From Galerina marginata (Eukaryota > Basidiomycota > Agaricomycetes > Agaricales > Galerinaceae): a stretch of 64,000 nt of DNA. The position numbers and the translations under genes were made by a program. The stretch spans positions 1,054,001 to 1,118,000 of the forward strand of contig JAECYW010000024.1 of the NCBI GenBank assembly GCA_023014335.1. The letters run 5' to 3'. Below, piece by piece: positions 11,966-23,546 of this stretch (within the stretch, counting starts at the first letter, position 1; every line of letters starts with the position of its first letter). The notes below the pieces were generated by a model that saw nothing but the letters and a program-made list of their open reading frames with translations, ran no database searches and was not told where the DNA came from.

Positions 11966-14787
11966 TTAGGCAGGTCGCTTTTGGTCTTGCCCGATAGCTG
12001 GCATCGGGGGGATGGGCTCAGCTGGAGTTAACTTCGAAGCAGCAGCACCACAGACCATAGCGTCCCACAGCTTCCTCACTGAGCCGCTGCGTTTCTGTCT
12101 ATGAGTCGGTCGTTCAGTTTGAGGCCGCGCGACTGGTCCATGAGACTTCTCGGCAGCTAGGTCATCATGCTTCTCAGTCGGACGAGAAGTAAGGAGAGGA
12201 CGTTCATGCGCGTCGACTACATTGGCCTTGTTGGCGGCCGCTAAGTTATCCTCCTGAGGATGCGGGGTGATGGCCAAATTAGAAACGGAGTCGGCCTCGC
12301 AGGATTTTATCGCCTGAACCTCAGCAACCTGGCGAACGAAGGCGGGTATGGTGGCAGCGACGTGGAGATTGGGGCTGGGGATGGGCACGACGATCAAAGT
12401 AGCGGCGACATCAGGCGTTAACGTGGAGGTTGGCTTTTCCTCTTGTAATAGGCGAGGTGCTTCGGTTGGATGACTGGGTCCATCCTCGTTCTGGTAGTCG
12501 TGAAGTTCGTGATTCTGTTCGTATTTCTGCCTTTGATCGTTGCGGTGGTGCTCCTTCGAATACAAAAGCATGCCACTATCTCCCTCTGCCTTCTCCGCCT
12601 TTCCTTCGTCGTATTCATTAGACTTCGGTGAACCTACGTCCTGTGGCAGCCCAACCGCCACCGCCACGGGCATCTCCTCCTTAGGCTCCATCACTGCAAC
12701 AACTGCTCCGTCGACTTCTCTTTCCTTCGCGTCTCTTTCTTCCAGTCTCCCCTCATCCACCTGCGAGTCCTTTCTCCCTGAAATGCCATCCACCTCCTTA
12801 TCCACATCTCGGCTCCCACTGCCCTTTGTCCATCGCCAGCTCTTCACACGCGCCAGCAGAGCGGATACCGACTTGCGCTTCTTCAGGTGAGGAGTGGGGG
12901 TGTCAGTGACGCCAGCTACGACCTCATTGCCTCTAGACTCGGGCACGTCGCGGCGTTGGGCCTCTTGGTAATCATCAAAGTGTTCCTTTCGCTGAGCATC
13001 AGCAACGACGGGAGGTTCAGCAGTCTCCTCCCTCTCTAAGGCCAGTGACGCAGGCGTGGACCTAAATCTCGCTGCAGTGACCGTCCCAAAATCAGTTGGC
13101 GATAATTCATGGGAGGATGACTGTGGGAGTCCAGAGCCAGCGGCTAACGACAGAGAAGCCCTCATTGCCCGCCATGATTTTAAGGACAACGAAGACGGTG
13201 TCGTTGAGGGAGGCGTTGTTGAAGGAGTGGTTGATGCTGGCGTTGAAGTCGACGATTTACGACCACGTAATGATGTTAAAGACGACCGCCGGCTAGAAGA
13301 AGAGGAAGTGGTACTGCTCGTACTGGAACGGGTTAGAGAGGACGATGAAGGCGTGGATGGTGGTTCTGCGGAACCTTGGGTTTGGGTCTGGATTTTGAGA
13401 GCGTTTTGTAAGCTCCTGAGGCTGCCCCTACTCCTGCCACTACGCCGATGGCGACCACGTTGCCCGCCGCGAGAGGGCGGAGGCATAGTTAACCACTCTG
13501 GAACCTTTCTCTCCGCGACTCCAGGAGTGACAGTAGAGGCCACAGCCCCAGACGCACTCGCAGAACTTGTCGTCGAAGTCCGTCTGGTCACATCTTGTCC
13601 AGATTTCTGCGTTCTGGAGGAGGCGGCTCGTGAAAGCCCGCTGTTTCTCTTCGCCATCTCCTTCGCGGACACAGGCATCACCACGCCCGGTGCCGACAAC
13701 CCGAGGCGGGAAAACTTGGGCGTAGTCGCGTAAGGCGAGGAGGTGTACCACGAATTCTCGACACCATCATGGGACTCAGAGAGCCTGGTAGTAACCTGCT
13801 TGCTTGTTGAAGAACCGTCCGAGGAGGTGAAAGAATGTGAGGCTGGGGATGAAGGAGAGCTCGAAGGGGAGGATAAACTCGTTCTGCTACCGGGATGCTT
13901 GAGAATAGGTCTGGGTGTGGGCGAAGGCGAGGGCGAAGGCAGATAACTCGTGCGCCATGCACGCCCCGCCTCTGTGTCTGCGTCTGGATCGACGGAAGGG
14001 GCGAAGCTGACGGGTCTTGAGCTCGGAACTGCGGATGAAGAGGCGTACGAATACCGCACGCGAGCGGAACCGACGCCACCAGCGGAGGGCAGGGGTGGAG
14101 ACAGAAAATTACCAGGCACGGCTCGATTATTCCCAAGGTTGCTTCCGTTGATGGTGACGCACTCAGGGTCGTGCCCGCTACGTCCAATATGGGGGTGAAC
14201 GGCTGCGGTTGTGATTTGTACTTCGGCGGGTGAAATCAACACGGATAATGGGCGCTGAGGAACGAGAGGTACGTCGCGGTGGTCGAGCGGCGGACGTGTC
14301 GAAGAGGAAAAGGAACCTAACGAAAATCGTTTTGTCAAACTAGGTGTATCCGTGCCCGGTCCGGGGGCTGTCGACGGACGTTTGGAAGACTTTGGATTGC
14401 CCGAAGAATAGGAATTCGAGTAGAGTGAGACAGGACGGGCGAGAGATTGGGCGGATTTAGACTTTGACTGCAGGTGTACAGATAAGGGTGGCGATAGGAG
14501 GTTAGGACTCGAATTGGGATTCCGGGTGAGAGGTGGGTCGTTGAGAGACACCACGGCGGGCCCAGCCAAAGGTGAGGATCGCAAGGGTTTCCTGGTGGTT
14601 GGTGTATTTGAACGATGTAGGTTTTGTGGGATGGCCAGTGGGGAAGGGACGGCATTGCTCGAATTTGACAGCCAGTCTGGGACTATGCCATTCTATCTCG
14701 ACTATAAGTGGTGAACACTATGGAAAGAGTGAAGAAGTAGCGTACCAGGTTACTCTTACTGGGAAGGGTTGGTGAAGGGGACAACAT
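11966..14787 (-). CDS. Large Ser/Pro/Thr-rich, probably disordered protein
   Basis: Function unknown. Model: short first exon 14787-14760, a 77-nt intron with a GTAAGA donor, then a single long exon 14682-11966; phase is continuous and the product is 914 aa. The start is the first ATG that splices into the long frame; no ATG lies in frame inside the long exon before its conserved-looking part. The protein is dominated by serine, proline and threonine runs with basic patches: RGRHRRSGRSRGS at mid-length, KKRKSVSALLARVKSWRW later, and RQKRSGSVRKLWDAMVCG close to the C-terminus. No enzyme motif, signal peptide or membrane helix is visible. Such proteins in Agaricomycetes are often lineage-specific and regulatory or scaffold-like, but that is only inference. 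The antisense frames over this exon reflect its GC-rich, biased codons. Confidence 0.75.
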
Positions 14788-17484
14788 CGTAGCAGTGAGA
14801 TGGAGAGTTGTACGTCTCCTGTACGTGGCAGTTGAGAAGCGGGGCTCAACAAGGTGACGAAGCGAGATGCAGGCGGAACACGTAGTAGTCAAATATCTTG
14901 CACTCTGATGAGGTGCACGATGGAAGGAAGGAAGAAGCAGGGAAGCCAGGAGGCTGAAAGGCCCGTTCGTCGTCACCAACGAGATAATAATCAAGGGAGG
15001 AAAAAAGGCGTCAGAGAATGGGGGTGACGGCTTTAAGTGTATGTAAGGGTATTCAAATTGCTGTGGTACCTGGATAAATTGATCGGCGCTTCGATGGCTT
15101 GAACAACAGATTCCATGATCATGAAACGACTATCCCGGAAACGATCAAGATTGAAAGCACGAATGTGGATAGACCGTGCTTGAACGTGCTAAGGAAGCAC
15201 CCAAGGAAATTGAAGGAACGCAGGTAAGTGGATGCTATCAGATCATAAATGGCAACGGCTGCTGCTCGCGGTCGTCGATAAGACCCGCTATCGTTGGCCC
15301 TGAGGATCAACACTCGCCCTGTCTTGGTTATCGGCCCAGCTTGGCTGGCGAATCGGATTTTCAAGAGCCCCTGTCATCAATACGAGCTTAAGCTAAAAAC
15401 ATGAAGCTGAGATATGCGGAGTAGTTCCAACTAGCAGGTATTCTAGCGTTGCGTGCAAAGAGAAAGCCTGACAGCCTTTGTGACGATTCGGAGAACATGC
15501 ACGAGCGATGAGAGATCAATTCAGAGCTTCCGAGCCAAGAAATGCTTAATTGCGTGCCGAAAGTTTGCCGAAAACACCCGCTGATGACAAATTTGGAATC
15601 TCTTCGTCGACACAAAAACAATACGACCAAAATACGACTCTTTCATCCCACTTGCTTAATACCTGTTGCCAAGTTGCTCCTCTCGGTCGTTCTGCCTCGT
15701 TCTCGCTGTCAAAAACGATACATTAACCTCTGTCGTTCAATTGACGCAGTCTACCACCGCGACTTGACCGCGACCTTCTCGGATTCTAGACGATCGTTAT
15801 GGTGCTCTGAGGCCGCGTTCTAACTTTTAGCTAGGGCTTTAAACCTTTCTACTTAGAAGATAAAATCTTGCTGGTCACGTCCGAGCTAACCGGACTCTCC
15901 TTGGAGCAATTGAAAGTGCTCGAAAGTGCTCGACTACACACGCAACCACCTGTTCTATGCGTTGCTTGCCCAAAATTTCAATGTCTTCTGAATCACATTA
16001 TCACAAGTCTGAATTTGTCGTCGCTGGAACAAGCTGAAACGGACCATCGAACTTGGCGTATCTCTGGGCCTCCTGTGCTGAAGAATTCAATTCCCGGCTC
16101 AAGATCGACGTCTCGGCGAGTCAGCCAAACAAACTCATGAATAGCACGAAGCTTCATCGTGGCCGGCGCCGAGTCTTCAACAGTTGCGGATAGGATGAAA
16201 ACTAAACCCGGCTTCCGCTGCTTAGTCCAAGTTTTGGCTCGACTTTGCTTTCTGCCACCGTAGTGCCGTCGACAACGCTATCTCTGACAAATTAACTATG
16301 ACGTCCGTCATGTCATTTCGTTTGGATTAGCATTGAGCCGAAATTGTCGAATGACGTGTGGTATCAGAAGATAAGCACCGAAATCCTTGATCGTGGAGGA
16401 ATTTCAATGTGAACTTGTACTGGCCGTTCTGCTTCGGTCTATGCAAGTTTTGACCCCGGTGGTGGTTATGCAGAACGGGACTTTGTCGAAATATCGGCTG
16501 GCTGTCGACGGTGAGAATGCAATAATTCAAACGTCTAGATACTAATCGTTAGCCAACCCCCATGCAAGTGTCGTTCGCCTGTCAGATCTTTCCATGGCCT
16601 ATGTCACTGCCGTCATCTAAGTAGGCTACCCCGCCTATGTCAGTCTTATCAGGTATGTCATTATTACCCCGCATTATATGCCGTTTAATAACAGAATCTG
16701 CGAAGGTATGTCAAGGGTGTAATTAAATAAGCGGCGCGGAGAAAGAGTGCGCTTGATGTACGACGGCCGACATCCGCATTTCTAGTTGTCTCTCTGGGCT
16801 AATAGAGTGAGAAATGTAGGTGGTCATGGTACGCATGGAAGTTCTCTCCGAGGCCAAATGATGTGGTACGGGTATAAAATAATAGGTGCGCTCCGTCGGC
16901 TGTTCTAAGGCGAGTTGACAGAAGGCTTTTCCAGGCACCTCCTTCTCCCATCGAATTAATAGCAAAGGTCAATTCTTTAAGTATCGCTCGAGGAACTCGT
17001 AAGTAATATTTTTGACTTAAGTTATTATTCGGTCAACCGACCTCGAAACCGAACGGATGTGTCAGTCATCGAAACTCGGACATTAGGGACGAGCTGCCTC
17101 TCACATCCCCTCTCACGGCTTTCGGGATGGACGCTCATAGACGGAAAGTCTGGCATCATACAATTGGTATCTTGAAAAGCTTACAACGGAGCCAGATCAT
17201 TCCGCTCTGGTGTGCGCCACAATGATACTAATTCGGAAAGACAGGTTCCGGGAAGACTGCGGTTTCGTATTTAATGTACTACGAACTCCGTCTCTACTGA
17301 ATACCAACACAATGCCTTTCTGCCAGCAGTAATGGATGAAAACCCTCAAAAATCGTCGACTGCGCATCTACGGCTTACACCGCCTGTCCGACGTGGTCCT
17401 CTTTTCTGTCTCCCAGGACGACGGATGGATGAATGGATGAAGTATAACCGTCGCGATCCCATTCAGGCAACTGGTGGGGTGATT
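14788..17484. other. Intergenic stretch, no gene recognised
   Basis: Frames up to about 90 codons on either strand show no motif, no paralogue in the window and no coherent splicing. I see no repeat ends or recognisable mobile element. Confidence 0.5.
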
Positions 17485-19309
17485 TCATTTCCGACCCCGG
17501 ACTCTAGAGGTCGAAAATAAGGAAATACGATCAAAGGAATTGTATGTTAAAGGTTTACCCACATGGAGGGACGAGGTGAATTCCGTAGTTGTTTTCTCGT
17601 GGAACTCAGTATTCACTTTGACATGCCACGGACCAGCGCTACTGCTATTGCCAGTATGTGGTGCGCTGGCGCCAGTGGCGCCAGAACTACCCACGACAAT
17701 CGCTCCAGTAGACCCAGGGTTCATTTTCCGTCTTGCATCCAGACTGAAATAATTTAATTAGTCGGAACGAAGGTAAATCTTGATAAATGTTTACGTACTT
17801 GGCTAGGAAAGACATTGCATGGACTGGTTTTTAAAGCACGTTCTGTCAACAGGTAACTTTCAAAGGGACAACAAGACCTACTTGCACCCATCTGGTAGCT
17901 GAGGAATACATGGGCGAAATTGAATCCCAAAATAGCGAACTGTGCCAATAAATCGTCAGCAGTTTCTCGTGCTGCTTGCAATAAGGTTCTACCGAGATTA
18001 ATTCGAACAGGACAAGGATGCTGAGCGTACATGAAATTAGTACGTTGCTTTGGAAATGTTAGCAGCCTAACCTAGTGAGCAGTCCTGTGCTGATAAAATA
18101 CAAAATGAGCGTGTTTACGAATTTTCTAGTGCTGTAAATGTTCGAAGTTCGGACGGATAATTCAGCTGCGTGATTCCCCGATCGGCCAGTAAAAGGGATG
18201 CTCACTGACCTTGAAATTCCTCCACGATGACGGTATAAGTAATAAACTTGAAATATGGCAATGAGGCCGTCACAAGTTACATCGACGGCAAGCCAACCCT
18301 GAACAAGCATCTAGAATTGACAAGTAGTCAGAAGGAGAGAAACGCAAATTAAAGAGAAAGTCTGACTGAGTCGCCGAGTTTGCTGAAGTCCCTATTTGTC
18401 GTCATCGCTTTAATCATGACCGTAGAACATAATCCTAAACCACGTTAGGCCACCTCAGGGAATAGACGGTAGCTATTTACCAAGTCCTGCGAGTGCCAGT
18501 AACACCTATGATTCATGAAATACACATTGAATGCCAGAACACTCTGCTGCAGGAATGGACGTACGATTGTTGCGAAAATAAAGTAATTTCGTCCACTCAC
18601 TAAAGAACGATTTCAATGTCAGTGACCATGATTATCCACTGACGAGAGAAATTTACGGATAAGGATACGATAGGCGTAGAACAACTGAACGCTGCATGCA
18701 GCAATTGCCTAGCAGGATATCAGCCTTTCAGAGAAAAATAGAATCATTACGGGGCGCTCACGATTAGGCCGAGGTACAGTGCCCACTCCCTGTCAAAGTA
18801 CGCTAAATCGGTGAAAGCGACAAAAAATTTTCAAATCCTACCATAACACCGTGAGCAAACTAGCATAATCTCCGAAGGATACGACTAGATAGCGGTAAAT
18901 CATCGATGTCTCAATAAATCTATACGTTCTCCTTGAATAATAGTTGGCGAGGAGGGTAGAATCGTGACTAACTCACAAGTTGAAGATCTGTAGCACTCTA
19001 GAACTGCTTTTAATATCTCCTTGAAACCTATCCGGCAGTGTTACCTACACGACCCAAGCAACCTGAAAATTCCTCGTAAGTTCTCTGGAAACCTAGCCGA
19101 CCAAAAAGGATTACCAATATTTTGAGGACCATCCTGTCACGGGGGAAGTTGAGGTAATAATTATACCCCTGCACACAGACCAGCCCCACCATCCTGTAGG
19201 TCGTGAGTTCATTAGCCTGTCGAGCTCGTTGAATCGGAGCGGAGACAGACCAGGCATTGAAGATGACCCCTAGCTGTGCGGCACCCAGAAAGTCCACCAC
19301 AAAATTCAT
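17485..19309 (-). CDS. DUF6534 family membrane protein, tandem copy 1
   Basis: Agaricomycete seven-helix membrane protein of the DUF6534 type; function unknown. I can follow 16 exons with continuous phase from the ATG at 19309. Landmarks in order: MNFVVDFLGAAQLGVIFNAW, GYNYYLNFPRDRMVLKIL, a 14-nt exon coding VAWV, LQIFN, YRYLVVSFGDY, EWALYLGLI, CSVQLFYAYRI, LSGRNYFIF, a VLLALAGLG exon, LAVDVTCDGLIAIFQVYYLY, NTLILYFISTGLLTR, GFNFAHVFLSYQMGA and the closing MSFLANLDARRK. The family hallmark is the final helix followed by a short L-N/D-A-R motif, then a soluble tail of about 75 residues. All splice sites are GT-AG. The gene appears intact. It differs from the other copies by a longer tail ending in FSTSRVRGRK. 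Confidence 0.85.
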
Positions 19310-19356
19310 TGGTTAAGATAAGGAAGGTTGATGCCGTCTATCCATCGAGATGTCTA

Positions 19357-19367
19357 GCTATTTAAAC
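19357..19367 (-). promoter_or_regulatory. Conserved TATA-like element, DUF6534 copy 1
   Basis: GTTTAAATAGC on the minus strand, about 50 nt upstream of the ATG. The same element at the same distance precedes all four copies. Confidence 0.5.
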
Positions 19368-21716
19368 AGATTCCTTTAACCCATGACAAAGCTTATAGTG
19401 CCGAAAATAATCCTACGGTATACGCGCCATCGATCAATTTAGCAATACTTCGCCCACTGGACCTTAGTCAAGTAACCTCGGGTAGCGATTCAAAATTATA
19501 GCTACTCGACAGTACACAGACAATCCCGTTCTTTGAGGAAATTGCTAAACTCAAGCAAATTCTACTTCGGCGGCCAGGAGAAGTGCACGCAAGAGAAACG
19601 CGCTTTTAAGTCGTCTCTTTTCTTTAGGTCTGAGTTGGGAAATGACTGGGTCGAAGAAAAGTTCATAACTTGAAATAGGGCGAACGTGAAGCAGAGCGGC
19701 GGCTAAGCGGCCACAACTCAGCATCCTATTGGAGTGGAATTTTTCTTAGATTCTCTCGAACTCCGTCATATGACAACATGTTCCCATGTATTGTCTTAAG
19801 CCTCAGAAGTTAAGGCGATTCTGTCGGCAATCTAATAAAAGGTCAGATATCAGCATCTGCATCTAATCCATCTATCAGGAAAGAAGCCTGTGCACCGACT
19901 GACAACGCCCTGCTTGGCACAGCTAGTTCACGGTACGAATGCTATTCGGTAACTACTGAATGTCTGTTTCACAGAGACAGGTGTTTTCGCTTGATCTTGC
20001 GTGCCCAAGCCATGGTACAAAAAAGAATCCCTAGGTAACTTGAACCTCTCAACACCAATGAGCGACAATGCGCTGGGAGTTGTACGTTCACATAATATTC
20101 GAGTCGAAATTTGAACCATGTGGTTACCAAAAATCAGTATACTTACGTGCTTTGAGAGCAGCTAACTTAGATGATCGAGCTCGTTAACTTCAGCCGACTT
20201 GGTGGAATGCACGGCCGACTTCGACTGAATACTTTAAAGTTTACTACCTAGATTTCCAACCATCGTCGGGAAATAATTACGTTAAGGTCCCTGCGATATG
20301 GCTGGTCAACTCGAAAATTGCGAGAAGATACTTTATTCCAGACGCAGGACACATACTGCAAAGCGCAAAGCAAAGTCGGCGCCAAGAGAATTTGGCAAAT
20401 ATAGCCAACTATTATTCAGCAACTTGCCGGCTCGATCTCGGCTTCTGCCAATGAATCTTCTCTCTACTCCTCGGAATCGATCAAGGACGGGGTAAGAGCG
20501 TTCACACATTCCCGTCTGATTTCTTTTCAGATCCAACTCCACTCCCGACTCTTCTTGTTCCCGTCGCATCTCACTACGTTGGTCGCGACTTCAACCATAT
20601 GTAGACTCAATGCGTTCTTTGCTCGAGCTCCAATCTGCCTGATCCATGGACTGGGGAGTGTGGGTGCTTGTGATATATTTACTGGCGGTTCCCCGGGAAG
20701 AAACCCTCTGGCAGCGCCATGACAAGATATGCTCTACACACTGAGGACCTTTCGTAATGGCACCAGCTACATCAGAGTGTCAGCTTGTTTGCGAAACCCT
20801 CCATCCTCACGCTTTAATTCTGAGTTCGTTTGGCACGCGTAGCCTATCATCACCTCTGAAACTAGGGTCTCCAATTTCCTGTGCTCTGGGATATGGTCTG
20901 GCTTACGTGGCGAACATGCACACTGTTTGATGAGGGTGGGACCCAACCCACTTGAACTCAGAACAGGAATTACTCGTTCGATAGAATGACTCGCTCAAGA
21001 ATTTGCTGTATCTCTATCTCAAGCGTGAAATTCTTGTATATCACCTCTGTTGTAAACCGAATGCTCGTGACTAGAATCCACGGTCAACTTCTCGTTTTGG
21101 TCTTTTCGTGATTGGGCAGAAAAAGGCGGCGTTACTGTGCTGACATATGACGAAATCATGCTGGGGTCGGCAAGAGCGTGAGGTGGCTCGTCCAACCAAA
21201 GACATCCAGTTCGTCATAGGCGGGATGGTCAGTGAAGCATCTACTCATTACTAGAAATTAATAAACCGTTGGACCCGCAGTAATTCAGGCCCGGCGGAGG
21301 GACACGACTGTTTTCTCTCAACGAAAGGTATGGACACAAACCAGGTGAACTTCATATTGTTCCATCGTATACATATCGGGCGCGACTTTCCATTGAATCG
21401 GATATGGGACGTTAAGGCCGCTTTGCGAATCGGGATGTCAAGGTCCGTCGCCATTGGGAACTTATAGGCTCCAATTCTCGGTTCGTATGTCCTAATCAAA
21501 ATAGGAAGACCGGATACATTTACTGGATTGCCTCGCTCCCTTGTGCCTCACGATTCGGCGACAGAAACTCAAACTAAATCCCCTAACCTACTCTTCCCGT
21601 CCAAAATAATTCGTGCTGTTATCATCCAAGTGGGTCAATACTACGGTCTCGATTGCTCCAGAGTCGGAACTCTAGTCGTAGGAAGACTAAGGCTTAGTAA
21701 ATCGCTCGCGAGAACT
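19368..21716. other. Spacer between DUF6534 copies 1 and 2
   Basis: No gene can be supported. A block near 19831-19852 resembles blocks upstream of the other three copies (see findings). The remainder has only short frames. Confidence 0.45.
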
Positions 21717-23490
21717 TCAGGAAAGTTCACACACATGGATGGTGGTACTGAATTGCGCGGTGGTCTTCTCATCGAACGATGGATTCATTTTGACCGGCCA
21801 CTGTTCACCACTCACAGCACCGCCGGCGTGCGATGCACTAGCAACAGTCCTGCTGGAGCTATCCATCAGTACCACTCCGCCTGTCATAAGATTCGCTTTC
21901 CGCCTCGCATCCAAACTGAATGATTTGTTGAGTTAGAATCGGTGCGTGTCAATGAGCATTTTTATAATGTTCACGTACTTGGCTAGGAAGGACATAGCAT
22001 GGACTAGTTTTGTTGTTGAATTATTCTATGAACTGGCAGAAATCGAAGGAAAACATGACTTACTTGCACCCATCTGGTAGCTGAGGAAAACATGCGAAAA
22101 ATTAAAACCCAAGGCTGCAAACTAGCACATAAAACATCAGCGAACTCTCGTCAAGGGACGGCTCAGGACTTTACCGTGCTTAATTCAACCAAGACAAGAA
22201 TGCTGGGTGCCAGGAAAAATTAGTTCATCGCCTGGTAAACGAAGCCCAACCATAATACCTAGTGAGCAGCCCTGTGCTGATAAAATATAAAATGAGGGTG
22301 TTCACAAATTTCTTCGTCCTGTGGAGGTTTTCGTATGAGAAGGATGGATAAATAATTCCGGAATGGACTGACTTTACAAGTTCTCCGCGACCACGGTACA
22401 AGTAATAAACTTGGAAGACGGCAATGAGGAGGTCACAAGCTCCATCTACGCAGAGCCAAGCTTGGACAAGCCACTGGTGTTGATATGTAGTCAGAAGGTG
22501 GTAAAAATGTGGATTTGAATGGAGAAACTTGCCGACAATCCGCCAAGGGTGGCGAAATCCCTGTCTGAAGTCAATGCGAAGATCGTGATCGTAGAACACA
22601 TCCCTGCAGAATGTTTGGGCAGAGTTAAGATATAAGCGACGGCTGCTTACCGAGTCCGGCGAGTGCTAAAACCACCTAAATATTCCACAAATATTAAATG
22701 CTAGAACTTTGGGGCAAGGGAGTCGACGTACAATTACCCCATAAATCAAATAATTCCGGCCACTCACTAAAGGCCAATCAGAACATCAGTTGGCATGTAT
22801 GGTTGCCTATTGAGAGACGGAAATAATTACGGAGAAATATACGATGAGCGTAGAACAACTGCACACTGCACGCGGCAAACGACTACAAGGACGTCGGGGT
22901 GATTGAATGGGATCAAAAGGTAGTTGTACAAAGGGAAACTTACGATTAATCCCAGATACACTCCCCATTCCCTGTTGAATGACTGTTAGCGAATTCATGG
23001 TGACGCTGGCAGAATTAGATTTACCATGCCACATTGGCCAGTCTATCGTAATCCCCAAAGGACACGACGAGGTAATGGTAGATCATTACTGTCTGAACAA
23101 GTCTGTTTAATCGCGTTCAATAAATATAAAAGGGATAGTGGGGTCACAATCGACTGACAAATTGAAGACCTGGAGCCCGCTATGCCCCCTTAAGTCATGG
23201 CTGGATGTTTTATTTCAAGCCACTTACACAACCCAAGCAACCTAAACGGCTCTCTGTCAGTTTATCTTCGGTGTTCGTCTAACAAGGAAATTACCAATAA
23301 CTTAATGATCATTTTGTCGCTTGGAAAGTGAAGATAATAATTATATCCCTGTACACAGATCAGCCCTACCATCCTGTAATTTACAAAGAATAATTATTAG
23401 CCTTTTAAACCCGGGATCGAAGGAGACAAACCAGGAATTGAGGACAATCCCCAATTGGGCGGCGCCGAACAGATTTAATAGCAGGTTCAT
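21717..23490 (-). CDS. DUF6534 family membrane protein, tandem copy 2
   Basis: Same family and the same 16-exon plan as copy 1, starting at the ATG at 23490. Recognisable pieces: LLLNLFGAAQLGIVLNSW, GYNYYLHFPSDKMIIKLL, the 14-nt VAWV exon, YHYLVVSFGDYDR, EWGVYLGLI, CSVQLFYAHRIF, LSGRNYLIYGVI, LCVDGACDLLIAVFQVYYLY, NTLILYFISTGLLTR, FSHVFLSYQMGA and MSFLANLDARRK, then a soluble tail ending CELS. One intron has a GC donor (GCAAGT at 22532-22527) instead of GT; the reading frame, acceptor and paralogue comparison all support it. No stop or frameshift was found. Seven membrane helices expected; function unknown. Confidence 0.85.
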
Positions 23491-23536
23491 TGTACAGATG
23501 AGGATGGATGCTGTCGTCTTTCTATTGAAGTGGCTC

Positions 23537-23546
23537 GCTATTTAAG
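23537..23546 (-). promoter_or_regulatory. Conserved TATA-like element, DUF6534 copy 2
   Basis: CTTAAATAGC about 50 nt upstream of the ATG at 23490, matching the element of the other three copies in sequence and spacing. Confidence 0.5.

Noticed and set aside
13056..13733. 225-codon plus-strand frame over the disordered protein gene
   Set aside because: It is antisense to a long, GC-rich, repetitive exon with biased third positions, has no recognisable motif, and the minus-strand frame is far longer and splices to a sensible start.
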